From: JANQPX01 sp965222015
GTDB taxonomy: Bacteria; Pseudomonadota; Alphaproteobacteria; Geminicoccales; Geminicoccaceae
Direction of reading: 5' to 3'
Assembly (NCBI GenBank): GCA_965222015.1
Contig: CBDCTL010000024.1
Span: 558,001 to 622,000 of the forward strand
DNA: 64,000 nucleotides
Shown: positions 55,893 to 64,000 of the stretch, piece after piece
Layout of the letters: each line of letters begins with the position of its first letter
How positions within the stretch are numbered: position 1 is the first letter of the stretch
Notes under the pieces: model-generated
Seen by the model: the letters and a program-made list of their open reading frames with translations, nothing else
Told to the model about the DNA's origin: nothing
The model's database searches: none
Translations under genes and position numbers: made by a program

Positions 55893-58196
55893 TCAGCCGC
55901 TGCCGGACGCGATCAGCCGGGCGAGAAAATCGATCGAGAGGTCGGCAGTGACGTCGGCGGCGAGGCCGTTGGCCTGGCGGAAAGCCTCGATCGCCGTCCG
56001 CGTCTGGCGGCCCATCGCACCGTCGATCGCGCCCGGATCGTAGCCGGCATCGGCGAGTGCCCGTTGCAGCGCCTCGACCACTGCCGAACGCGGTAGGGCG
56101 GCGAAGGTGGCACTCGCCTGCCCGCCGGCCTCGCGCTCGACGGCATGGGCGGCGGCGAGCCAGTAGGCGGCCAGCGCCGGATCGGCTACGGTCGAAGCAC
56201 CCTTGGCGTGGATCTCGCCCAGCAGCAGGGCGGCCCGGCCGTCCCGGCGGCGGGCGGCCTGTTCCAGGAGCTTGGCGGCCTCGGCCTCGTCCTCGACCCC
56301 GTCGCCGGCGAGCAGCAGCAACTCGGCGAGCGGAAGCTCGGCACGCTCTTCGCCTTGCAGCACGGCGAGGCGCAACCAGCGGCTCGCCTCCGTCGGATCG
56401 AGCGGCACGCCCTCGCCCCGCTTCAGCGCCAGGCCGGCATCCGCGGCGGCGCGGGCGTTGCCCTGTTCGGCGGCACGCCGCCACCAGTCGAGGGCGGCAG
56501 CCGGATCGGGCACCTCGGCGGCGTCGGACGCCAGCAGCCGGCCGAGCTCGTATTGCGCCCAGTCGTACCCGCCCTCGGCCGCTTTGGTGAACCAGACGAT
56601 CGCCTCCCGACCATCGGCAGGCACGCCGCTGCCGTCGCGAAACGCGAGGCCGAGCTCAAACGCTGCGCCGAGGTGACCGCCGTCCGCAGCCTTCTCGAAC
56701 AGGGCGCGGGCACGCTCGGCGTCGGGCGGTACGCGCTGGCCGTCGCGGAACATGGTGGCGAGCGCGTATTGCGCCACGGGATGGCCGCCGTCCGCCGACG
56801 GCCGAAGATGGCGAAGCGCTTCGGCGAACCGGCCGTCCGCCATCAGGCCGCGGGCGAGCAGAGTCTCGAGCGCCGGATTGCCGGGCGTCTGCTCGACCGC
56901 CCGGCGACAATGGGCGATCGCTTGCTCGGCATCGATGCCGAGCAGGCTGGGGGCGAGCGGATAGCGCCGGTCCTCGAGCCAGCGGCCACTCATGCCGGCG
57001 CCGGCGAGCGGGTCGTCGGCCGCGCGCACGCAGAGCGTGGCCGGATCGCCGGTGCGTGCCGCCGACAGTGTTTCGCCCGCTTCCGGATCCAGCGCCGCCG
57101 TCTGCTCGGTCTCGACGGGCCGGAGCGTGAGCCCCGGATTGGCCGGGCCGGCCGCGGGCTCGATCCCGGCCGCGGCCAGGTTCTGCATCAGGATCCGCCG
57201 CATCCGGCGGGCGTCCTCGGTGCGTTCGCCATCGGGGAAGACCAGCATGTAGCGCTGCAGCGCGGTCAGACGCTCATTCGCGTCGTCGATCGTCTGCACA
57301 TGCTCCCAGAACAGGCGCTCGGCATTGGGCGCGCTGGTGGTCTCGGAGGTCCTGCCGTTCAGGTAATATTCGCCGATCACCGCTTCTTCCACCCACGGCA
57401 CCTGCTGACCGCCGGTGATGTCGATCACCCGCTCGCGCACGCGCCTGAACAGCCGTCCGACCTCGATGCCCGGCTGATCCAGCCATTCGAGCAGGGCCTG
57501 GCTGAAAGGACTGTGATTGCCACGGCCATCGAGCGCCACGGTGTCCGGCGCGGTGGCGTAGGCGATCAGCATGCCGGCAGCGCCCTGGGTCTGGGCGAGT
57601 CCGTTCGCGGTGTCGACGCTTCGGCTGAGCGTGCCGGCCTGGCGCTTGAACAACTCCTCGAGCGGATTGTCGCGGCAGGCATCCAGCAGCACCATTGTCA
57701 GCTGGGCGCCGGAGTTTTCCAGCTCCTCGGTGACCAGATCGAGGGTGATGGCCTCGTAGGCGAGGTCGCGCGGCCGCGTGATATTGGCGTCGACCGGCAG
57801 AAGATAGTTCCTGCCGTCCACCTGCACGCCGTGACCGGCGTAGTAGAACATCGCGATCTCGGCATCCCGGCTGCGCTCGGCGAAGCGGCGCACCGCACGC
57901 TCCATCGACGCGGTGTCGAGGTCCAGCAGCGTCTCCACCTCGAAGCCCATCGCCTCGAGGATGCCACCGATCGCGCGGGCGTCCTTGATCGGGTTCGGCA
58001 GGGTCGCGACATGCCGGTAATCACCATTGCCGGTCACCAGAGCGAGACGCCTGCCGGTCGCGGCCTCGGTGACCGAAGCGAGCGGCAGAAGGGTGAGGAT
58101 CAGGAGGGCGAGGCCAATCGACGACCAGAGGCAGCGCCGGACCGCTCCCGACCCTTGCCGGGAGCCTGCGGTCGCTCGGACATCTTCATCCCACAT
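55893..58196 (-). CDS. Caspase-fold protein with Sel1 repeats and a peptidoglycan-binding domain
   Basis: A 767-residue exported protein. A membrane/signal segment (about 22-46, WSSIGLALLILTLLPLASV) precedes a peptidase C14 domain: RRLALVTGNGDYRHVATLPN, catalytic His122 in YYAGHGV, Cys174 in LLDACRDN, and TVALDGRGNHSPFSQALL. From about 430 to 680 there are Sel1-type repeats (DGGHPVAQYALATMFRDGQR, EGGYDWAQYELGRLLASD). The last 65 residues form a peptidoglycan-binding domain (EALQRALADAGYDPGAIDGAMGRQTRTAIEAF). It would act in the periplasm. It lies in the glycosyltransferase operon; both catalytic residues are intact. Confidence 0.87.
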   Translation of the reverse strand: MWDEDVRATAGSRQGSGAVRRCLWSSIGLALLILTLLPLASVTEAATGRRLALVTGNGDYRHVATLPNPIKDARAIGGILEAMGFEVETLLDLDTASMERAVRRFAERSRDAEIAMFYYAGHGVQVDGRNYLLPVDANITRPRDLAYEAITLDLVTEELENSGAQLTMVLLDACRDNPLEELFKRQAGTLSRSVDTANGLAQTQGAAGMLIAYATAPDTVALDGRGNHSPFSQALLEWLDQPGIEVGRLFRRVRERVIDITGGQQVPWVEEAVIGEYYLNGRTSETTSAPNAERLFWEHVQTIDDANERLTALQRYMLVFPDGERTEDARRMRRILMQNLAAAGIEPAAGPANPGLTLRPVETEQTAALDPEAGETLSAARTGDPATLCVRAADDPLAGAGMSGRWLEDRRYPLAPSLLGIDAEQAIAHCRRAVEQTPGNPALETLLARGLMADGRFAEALRHLRPSADGGHPVAQYALATMFRDGQRVPPDAERARALFEKAADGGHLGAAFELGLAFRDGSGVPADGREAIVWFTKAAEGGYDWAQYELGRLLASDAAEVPDPAAALDWWRRAAEQGNARAAADAGLALKRGEGVPLDPTEASRWLRLAVLQGEERAELPLAELLLLAGDGVEDEAEAAKLLEQAARRRDGRAALLLGEIHAKGASTVADPALAAYWLAAAHAVEREAGGQASATFAALPRSAVVEALQRALADAGYDPGAIDGAMGRQTRTAIEAFRQANGLAADVTADLSIDFLARLIASGSG

Positions 58197-58216
58197 GCTC
58201 GTCCCACATGCTCGTC
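58191..58216. repeat. 13-bp tandem duplication over the caspase gene start
   Basis: CCCACATGCTCGT occurs twice (58191-58203 and 58204-58216). It duplicates the start codon region: on the minus strand a second ATG (58209) opens a seven-codon frame out of phase with the main gene that ends just inside it. The remaining gap to 58357 shows no other clear element. Confidence 0.75.
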
Positions 58217-58356
58217 GGTGCGTCGCTCGGCAGGAGTTCTTCGTCTCCCGCGGGTTGTTCCGATATGCACTATATCACCGGGCTCCACCTTTTGAAGGGT
58301 GCCGGACCCCAGGAATTCTCAGGATTCCGTGCGGCGGAGCCGATCCAACCTCGATG

Positions 58357-61332
58357 TCATCTTCGGGATAGGCCCAGGCCTTCCACTTCATGATCCTCGG
58401 CCTTGGCCGCCAGGTCGTCGGCGATGCGACGCATCTCCGGCCATCGGCCGAAATCGGCGGCACCCTTCCGGATCAAGTCCTCGGCGACGGGTGCTGCGTC
58501 GATCCAGGGGCGGATCAGCGCCTCGGCCAGCTCGTCGGTCACGAGATCGAGCAGGGCCGTCGGCGCGTCGATGCGAAGCGTGGCGAGCACCGCCGGCAGG
58601 CCGACCACACGCCCACCCTTCGCGGTCAGCCTGTCGAGAAGCACCCAGTGCGCGAGTTCGTGGTCCCCGGTTTCCATATCGAAGCCGCCGGTCGACAAGA
58701 ACGCATCGCGCGTGATCAGAAAGAAGCCGGCGCCGAAAAGATTGCGACAGGGTGCTTCGAGCGCCGGCCCGCCGGGCGCGGTGAGCACCTCGTCCGCAAG
58801 CGCCCCCTGCCCGCTCAGCCCGACCCGGCAATCGCAAACGACGGCGTCACAGGCTGCGGCCTGCAAGAGCCGGCGCATCGCCCGGAGCGCTTCGGGATCC
58901 GGCAGCACGGCGGCGTGACAGCCAAGAAGAAGGTCCGCATCCGCCGCGGGATCGGCCATCGCGGACCCCGCGCGCCCGCTTCGCGCATCCATCTCCGGAA
59001 TGCGGACGTGGACCGCGCTAAGTTCGTCGGCGTCCACCGCCGTCTCCAGCCGTGCCAGCAGCAGCGACGTCGTCGATCGCACCCGATCGCCATAGACAAT
59101 CGCGGTGACGTCGCGAGGCGCCCTTTCTTCGAACGCCGTCCGCATTCTCGTCCGGCGGGCTTCGTCGACCAGGCCAGCGTGGATGGCCAGAAGGTCGAGG
59201 TCGACGAGCGCGGGATCGAAGGCGAGCGCCGCCGGCCGGAAGCCGTTGTCGAGAGCGTCCGCGAGCGCATCGGCCAGCGCGTCCTCTCGGTCGGCGAGGA
59301 GGATACGCGATCGATCCTCGAATCGCACCATCTCTGGAATGCCGCCGGTCGGCGAGGCGAGCAGCGGAATACCGTTCTCAAGGCACTCGTAGACCGTGTA
59401 GGGCAGGTTGTCGGTACGGGAGGGGACGATCGCGAGGCAGTCCCGGCTTCTCAGATAATTGACGGCATCGACATGGTTGAGATTGGCGATGTGGCGGGTC
59501 CTGATCCTCTTTTCTCCGACCAGCGCCTCGATGACGTCAGGTGGCGTCCTTTCGCCGATCTTGCCGAGCAGGGTCACGCTGAAGTCACGATGGCCGCGCT
59601 CCAGCAGGTCCAGGATCGCCGCCTCGAACCGATCATAGCCCTTGCGCGGCTCGATCCGGCCGAAAAAGACCAGCTCGTTGACCGTCCGCAGGCCGTCTTC
59701 GCGCTCCCGCATGAAGGATCGCGTCTCGCCGAGAAGGCCGTTCGGGACGACAATGCCGCATCGGGCGCCGGTTCCGGCTTCCAGCTCCATCATGTAGCGG
59801 CTCGGAAAGCACACGACGTCGGCGAGCGCGAGCGCGATCTCGTGGCAGTAAGCCTGTGCGGCCTCGTCGTTCGACCAGCGGACGCGATTGGCGCGAGCAC
59901 TCCAGCTCGTGGAGCCATGCGCGGTGACCATCAATCGGGCAGGGTCGCCGGCCAAGCCTGCCCTGATCAGCGCTGCGAGGAGCGCGCCGTAGCCGCCGGC
60001 GTCAGCGCAGTGGATCAGGTCGGGCTCGAGGTCGAGCACCCGCTTTCCGAGCTTACGGCAGAACGCGAACTGCTCCTCATAGGCGGCGTGACGCGCAACC
60101 CGTCTCGGAACGTAGTCGAGCGTCACCCCGCGCGCTGACCAGTAGTCGTACCAGCCGGGCCAGATGTCCTTCGGTCCGGCGAACGGGCAGAGCACGACAT
60201 GGACGTCGTGTCCTGCTGCACTCAGATGCTCGGCGAGCACCGTCATCGCGCTGCCGGTGCCGCCGCTGAACGGCGGTGCGATTTCGAAGGTGAGCAGGCA
60301 GATGCGGCCCGGCCGGAGCAGCAGATTGGCGGGATCCATCAGCGCCGCGGCTCGATCCGGGTCAGGCACGGCTTCCCGTTCGGAGCGAAGCCCGCGGAGC
60401 GCCCGAGCCAGGGCCTCCCGCTTCGAGCGCTCACCGAAAGCAGCGTCCTTCGCCTTGCGCCGAAGGGCACCCGCCCTGAGCTCGACGCGATCGGGCGCCA
60501 CGAGAAAGCCGCGCCGGAAAAGATCCGCGCGCGCGAAGCGGCGGGCACCGTCGGTCGGCAGGCGCCCGTCGTTCTCCTCCAGCCACGCTCGATAGACCGC
60601 CATCTCGCCCAGGTTCGAGCCCTCGCCGCGCGGCCGGTCCAGGGCCGCGATCAGCGCTTTTCGCCATTTGTAGTGATGCACCACCGCGCGGATGGGCGCA
60701 TGGTCGAGCGGGCGGCCGTTGGGCGGCAGGTGATTGCCGCGCCGCATCTCGAAGTCCGGCGTCACCCGCATCAGCGGATATTTCGCCTTCCAGGCCGGCC
60801 ATTCCAGGCCCATGTCCTCGCAGAGCGTGACGTTGCAGCACGGGTGCTGAGCGTCGATATCCCGCTTCGGATCGAGCGCCGGCAGGCTGCCGTCCGCCGT
60901 CTGCCGCTGCACCATGAGCGCGGGCAGGCCGTCCAGCCCCAGAACATCCAGCGTCCGAACCGTGCGTTCGAGGCTGGCAAGCGGCAGTTCCAGAAACTCG
61001 TCGGCGTCGGCATGAACGATCCAGCGATCTCTGAAACTGCGCGCCATGGCGTTCAGGACCGAGCGCCGAAGCCTGTCGCTATACTCGCCGCTCAGGACGT
61101 CCCAGATATGCAGGTCCGGTTCGGCATCCAGCCGCTCGAGTTCGGCAGCACTCCAGTCGCCGTGAAACGCCAGGACGAAACCGGCGATGCCGAGCTTTCG
61201 ATAGTGGTCGAGGAAGAAGGGCAGAATATCGGCGTCGCCATGACCGATCATCGCGATCAGATTGATGGGCTCGGCCGATCTTGGCATAAACTCGTGCTTC
61301 GGTTTCGGGTTGCGCAGGATCCCCTTGGTCAT
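58357..61332 (-). CDS. Giant three-module glycosyltransferase
   Basis: A 991-residue protein from the ATG at 61332 (MTKGILRNPKPKHEF). Module 1 (about 20-290) is GT2/GT92-like: PFFLDHYRKLGIAGFVLAF, then DRWIVHADADEFLELP with a DADE metal site. Module 2 (about 330-710) is a complete GT4 enzyme: ICLLTFEIAPPFSGGTGSAM, VNELVFFGRIEPRKGYDRF, VPSRTDNLPYTVYECLENGI. Module 3 (about 730-960) is GT2-like: RNLFGAGFFLITRDAFLSTGGFDMETGDHELAHWVL, where GGFD-type motifs occur. The longer frame upstream is Arg-rich and not conserved. It would build several residues of one glycan. Only 17 bases separate its start from the divergent gene at 61350. Confidence 0.82.
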   Translation of the reverse strand: MTKGILRNPKPKHEFMPRSAEPINLIAMIGHGDADILPFFLDHYRKLGIAGFVLAFHGDWSAAELERLDAEPDLHIWDVLSGEYSDRLRRSVLNAMARSFRDRWIVHADADEFLELPLASLERTVRTLDVLGLDGLPALMVQRQTADGSLPALDPKRDIDAQHPCCNVTLCEDMGLEWPAWKAKYPLMRVTPDFEMRRGNHLPPNGRPLDHAPIRAVVHHYKWRKALIAALDRPRGEGSNLGEMAVYRAWLEENDGRLPTDGARRFARADLFRRGFLVAPDRVELRAGALRRKAKDAAFGERSKREALARALRGLRSEREAVPDPDRAAALMDPANLLLRPGRICLLTFEIAPPFSGGTGSAMTVLAEHLSAAGHDVHVVLCPFAGPKDIWPGWYDYWSARGVTLDYVPRRVARHAAYEEQFAFCRKLGKRVLDLEPDLIHCADAGGYGALLAALIRAGLAGDPARLMVTAHGSTSWSARANRVRWSNDEAAQAYCHEIALALADVVCFPSRYMMELEAGTGARCGIVVPNGLLGETRSFMREREDGLRTVNELVFFGRIEPRKGYDRFEAAILDLLERGHRDFSVTLLGKIGERTPPDVIEALVGEKRIRTRHIANLNHVDAVNYLRSRDCLAIVPSRTDNLPYTVYECLENGIPLLASPTGGIPEMVRFEDRSRILLADREDALADALADALDNGFRPAALAFDPALVDLDLLAIHAGLVDEARRTRMRTAFEERAPRDVTAIVYGDRVRSTTSLLLARLETAVDADELSAVHVRIPEMDARSGRAGSAMADPAADADLLLGCHAAVLPDPEALRAMRRLLQAAACDAVVCDCRVGLSGQGALADEVLTAPGGPALEAPCRNLFGAGFFLITRDAFLSTGGFDMETGDHELAHWVLLDRLTAKGGRVVGLPAVLATLRIDAPTALLDLVTDELAEALIRPWIDAAPVAEDLIRKGAADFGRWPEMRRIADDLAAKAEDHEVEGLGLSRR

Positions 61333-61349
61333 AGACAGTCCGAGCGCGC

Positions 61350-62180
61350 GTGACCAGCGACGAAGAGAGAGCAGGACCGGCTGTGCCCGAATGCGGCCTC
61401 GTTTCCCAAGAAGACAACGCCGCCGCCTCCGCGGAGCGGCCGGACGCGATCTGGTTCGTTCATGGCGGCGGGCTGCCGCTTGCGGCGATCGGCGAATGCC
61501 TGTCCGGCCTGCTGGTCTTCGGCGCGCCAAAGGCCTATTTCGACCACGACAGGGTGATGTTCGAGGAGACGAGGCGGCTGAACGTCGCCCGCTTTCGGGA
61601 CTATGCCGATGCGCTGTTTGCCCGTCGGGAGGGGCCGTTCGCGGCCTTCGTCACGCATACCGATCTGCCATGGCTTTCCGAGGAGCCGGCGATGGCCGGT
61701 CGCTTCGGTCCGGTCGCTCGCTTCGTCCGCCTTCATTATCGAGACCCGGCCTTGCAGGCAGTGCGGCTGATGGCCGAGAGAACCTCGAAGCCCCCGCCTC
61801 TCGAAATCGACGATGCCCGTTTCATCAGCCTCGCTGATCTTCTGATCGAGCTCGAAGAGGAGGAGAGCGCAACGGCGGCCTGGCTCGCCGAACGGAGCCT
61901 GGAAGCGGTCGACCTTGCGGTCGAGGACCTCACTGCACCTGGTCTCGCCGTCCTTCGCCACCTGCTGGACGGCTGGTCGCTCACGCTGCCCGAAGCGGCC
62001 GACATCCGGCCGATCGAGGCGCCGGACGCCGGACTTCAGGCCACGGCCGCCGCGTTTCGCGCCGAGGCCGAAAGGCGCCAGTGGGGACAGGCTGTTCAGA
62101 GGCGAGCTCCCCACTGGCACCGCCGCATGACGCGCGATCCACGAGGCCCTGACCGCGGCAACGCGAAAACGGGGTCATAG
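61350..62180 (+). CDS. Free-standing degenerate Stf0-like sulfotransferase domain protein
   Basis: A 276-residue protein, homologous to the C-terminal domain of the protein at 52096-53634. Shared blocks: IWFVHGGGLPLAAIGECLSG versus LFLHAGGLPIEALTALLE; FAAFVTHTDLPWLSEEP versus FSALIGDRDLAWLKSTP; FVRLHYRDPALQAVRL versus IVRLFSQDRVLQACQR; AVDLAVEDLTAPGLAVLRHL versus ARTLRLEDLETAGLPTLRAL. The sulfate-donor P-loop is again missing. The GTG at 61350 is used; a GTG near 61383 is an alternative. It is divergent from the giant glycosyltransferase with almost no spacer. Confidence 0.68.
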   Translation: MTSDEERAGPAVPECGLVSQEDNAAASAERPDAIWFVHGGGLPLAAIGECLSGLLVFGAPKAYFDHDRVMFEETRRLNVARFRDYADALFARREGPFAAFVTHTDLPWLSEEPAMAGRFGPVARFVRLHYRDPALQAVRLMAERTSKPPPLEIDDARFISLADLLIELEEEESATAAWLAERSLEAVDLAVEDLTAPGLAVLRHLLDGWSLTLPEAADIRPIEAPDAGLQATAAAFRAEAERRQWGQAVQRRAPHWHRRMTRDPRGPDRGNAKTGS

Positions 62181-62184
62181 AGGC

Positions 62185-62282
62185 TGGGGGCGGTAACGCC
62201 CCTTCACTTCCCCCCATCCTGGCGGCATGCCGTCGAACGAGACAGAGGCGGCGGAAACCCAATGATGCGGTCACACCGCTAG
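62185..62282 (-). repeat. R2 repeat at the Sel1-protein stop codon
   Basis: Read on the minus strand, the TAG stop of the gene at 62279 begins TAGCGGTGTGACCGCATCATT, then GGGTTTCCGCCGCC and GTTCGACGGCATGCCGCC. Both the core and the right part match the copy at 53749. Confidence 0.6.
62187..62202 (+). terminator. Hairpin with GTAA loop after the Stf0-like gene
   Basis: GGGGCG (62187-62192) and CGCCCC (62197-62202) form a perfect stem with a GTAA tetraloop, seven bases after the stop codon. It is followed by TTCACTTCCCC, a poor T-run, so termination strength is uncertain. Confidence 0.45.
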
Positions 62283-64000
62283 CCGGCGTCGCGCGGCGCC
62301 AGGGCGGCGATCAGCTCCGGCGAGACCTCGCCCGTGGGGGAAAGGCCGTTCGACCGTTCGAAGGCCTCGATCGCGCTTCGGGTGCGGCTGCCGCTGACGC
62401 CGTCGGCGACGCCCGGATCGAAGCCTTCGCGCTGCAGCCAGACCTGCACGGTGCGCACCAGCGCCGGCTTCGGCAGCGCTTCCAGACCGCGCTTGGCGGC
62501 GTCGATCAGGTTTTGCCGTCTGGCACCCTTCAGCGCCTCGCCATAGCGGGCGATCGCACGTTCGAGATCGACCGGCCCGCCCTCGCCCTTGACGTCCATC
62601 TCGGCCAGGCGAAGCACGCCCCAGGCCTCGCCGCTGCGGCTCGCCTGCTCGAACAGACGGCGCGCCTCGACGGGATCCCTGGGCAGGCCGCTGCCGTTGC
62701 GGTAGACGTCGCCGAGTCGGATCTGGGCACCGCTGTCACCGCCCTCGGCGGCCTGCCGGTAAAGCGCGATCGCCTGGCCCTTGTCTTCGGGCAGGCCGTT
62801 GCCGGTCTCGTAAGCGCGGCCCAGCGTCACGAAGGCGCGCGAGCTGCCCTCGGCGCCGGCGGCTTCGAGGAGCTCGATCGCCCGGTTCGGGTCGGCCGGG
62901 ACGCCATCGCCTGCGAGCAGTATCTCCGCGAGCTCCACCTTCGCGGACGGCACGTTCAGTTCTGCGGCCTGTTCGAGCAGCCCGATCGACTTCGGCACGT
63001 CACGCTCGACGCCATCGCCGGTTCGATACATGCGGGCGAGCTCGTAGAGCGCCCATTCGATCTCGCGGGCGTAGGGAATTTCCGAGAACAGCTCCTCGGC
63101 GCGCTCGACGTCCCGTGGCACGCCGCGTCCGGCGAGATACATCCGACCCAGCTGAAGATTGCCGAAGGCGTTCTGTTCGTCATAGACCTTGCGGAAGAGT
63201 TCCACGGCCTTCTCGTCATCGCGCGGGACGCCCAGCCCATCACGATACAGCTTTCCCAGATTGTACTGAGCCCAGTCGAAGCCCCAGTCCGCGGCGACCT
63301 TGATCCATTTGAACGCCTGTTCGTAGTCCTGCTCGACACCCTTGCCGTCGCGATAGGCCTTGCCGAGCTCGTGCGCTGCCGAGATCGCCCCTTCGTTCGC
63401 GGCCCTGACGTTCATCTCGAACGCCTTGTCGTAGTCGACCGGCACGCCCCAGCCCTGGGTGTAGTGATAGGCCACCCCGGCGATGGCGAGAATGTTGCCG
63501 CGCTCGGCGAGCGGCGTGATCCACTTCAACGCCTCTTCAAACTGATTGGAGGCGGTGTAGGCGCGCGCGAGCTGCAGCTTGAAGCGGTCGACATGCGGAA
63601 AGGCCTCGCTCGCGGACAGGCAGGCGAGGATGGCGGCCGCGGAGTCCAGATAGGAGCTCGCCGGGCGTCCTTCGCCGCGCGTCCGCCAGAGCCACTTGCC
63701 GTCGCTCACCCTGTCGGGATCGAAGGGGATCGCGGCCAGAAGATCGCAGTCGTGGATGGCGGCGTCGATCGCGGCCGCCTGCACCAGCCGGTCACCGCTG
63801 GCGTCCTCGTAGCTGTAGACGAGCTGGCCGACCGAGCCGGTGATGTGGCCGTGGGGCTCGAACAGCAGGTTGGCGAGCTTTTCGGCCGGCAGATAGTCGC
63901 CGATCACGAGCTTTGTGCCGTCGGCAGATTCGAGGGCGCCGAACGGTACCTCCTCGATCAGCACCTTGGTCGAGGGATCCTCGGGCAGGGCGATGGCGAG
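62279..64000 (-). CDS. Sel1-repeat protein with C-terminal peptidoglycan-binding domain, 5' end outside window
   Basis: At least 573 residues, open past the window edge (LAIALPEDPSTKVLIEEV), so the N-terminus is missing. About nine Sel1 repeats run from residue 160 to 520, e.g. AHELGKAYRDGKGVEQDYE, AQYNLGKLYRDGLGVPRDDE, FGNLQLGRMYLAGRGVPRDVE. The last 60 residues are a peptidoglycan-binding domain (VQVWLQREGFDPGVADGVSGSRTRSAIEAFERSNGL), as in the caspase-fold protein at 55893. The missing N-terminus could hold a caspase domain too, but cannot be seen. The stop codon belongs to an R2 repeat. Sel1 proteins typically scaffold envelope complexes. Confidence 0.82.
   Translation of the reverse strand, partial: LAIALPEDPSTKVLIEEVPFGALESADGTKLVIGDYLPAEKLANLLFEPHGHITGSVGQLVYSYEDASGDRLVQAAAIDAAIHDCDLLAAIPFDPDRVSDGKWLWRTRGEGRPASSYLDSAAAILACLSASEAFPHVDRFKLQLARAYTASNQFEEALKWITPLAERGNILAIAGVAYHYTQGWGVPVDYDKAFEMNVRAANEGAISAAHELGKAYRDGKGVEQDYEQAFKWIKVAADWGFDWAQYNLGKLYRDGLGVPRDDEKAVELFRKVYDEQNAFGNLQLGRMYLAGRGVPRDVERAEELFSEIPYAREIEWALYELARMYRTGDGVERDVPKSIGLLEQAAELNVPSAKVELAEILLAGDGVPADPNRAIELLEAAGAEGSSRAFVTLGRAYETGNGLPEDKGQAIALYRQAAEGGDSGAQIRLGDVYRNGSGLPRDPVEARRLFEQASRSGEAWGVLRLAEMDVKGEGGPVDLERAIARYGEALKGARRQNLIDAAKRGLEALPKPALVRTVQVWLQREGFDPGVADGVSGSRTRSAIEAFERSNGLSPTGEVSPELIAALAPRDAG

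Noticed and set aside
56145..58295. 716-codon open frame antisense to the caspase-fold gene
   Set aside because: The minus strand shows the caspase catalytic residues, Sel1 repeats and a peptidoglycan-binding domain; the plus-strand product is compositionally biased.

Overview
The window is a GC-rich (about two thirds G+C by eye) bacterial chromosome segment. Gene content points to a free-living alphaproteobacterium: a PHB-type acetoacetyl-CoA reductase, a proton-translocating transhydrogenase, maltooligosyl-trehalose synthase, many ABC/MFS/DMT transporters and a flavocytochrome c. I cannot name the genus. No tRNA, rRNA or CRISPR array was seen.

Layout. 1-8.7 kb: end of treY, a VOC protein, phaB, pntA-pntB, an MFS carrier, a small outer-membrane barrel and a TPR protein. 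8.7-14.7 kb (minus strand): an exported TPR protein broken by an apparent frameshift, a membrane histidine kinase with a CxxCH haem site in its sensor domain, and uvrB. 15.1-17.5 kb: a YheT-type hydrolase and a second MFS exporter. 18.6-26.8 kb: an aminotransferase followed by a complete oligopeptide ABC importer whose operon is interrupted by two copies of an interspersed hairpin repeat and a 119-bp tandem duplication. 26.8-31.8 kb (minus): a second peptide ABC importer with a fused double ATPase. 31.9-36.6 kb: a DMT exporter, a sialidase-like protein, and a two-gene operon pairing FccB (sulfide dehydrogenase flavoprotein) with a TAXI-type binding protein fused to cytochrome c. 36.9-39.6 kb: a Calx-beta protein and a DUF4384 lipoprotein, both envelope-directed.

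39.6-64 kb is an accessory glycan locus: seven glycosyltransferase proteins, several of them multi-domain fusions (one of 991 residues with three GT modules), a radical SAM protein, an OmpA-like protein, a caspase-Sel1-peptidoglycan-binding protein, a second Sel1-peptidoglycan-binding protein, and two proteins carrying a degenerate Stf0 sulfotransferase-like domain. Domains recur in fused and free-standing form, which suggests a locally evolving surface-glycan or protein-glycosylation system. An IS4-family element, itself carrying a decayed IS66-like transposase gene, has landed inside a copy of the interspersed repeat in the middle of this locus.

Two repeat families tie the window together. 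R1 is a roughly 300-bp intergenic element with long hairpin arms (four copies, one split by the IS). R2 is a short element whose first bases supply the TAG stop codon of the preceding gene in four of five copies.
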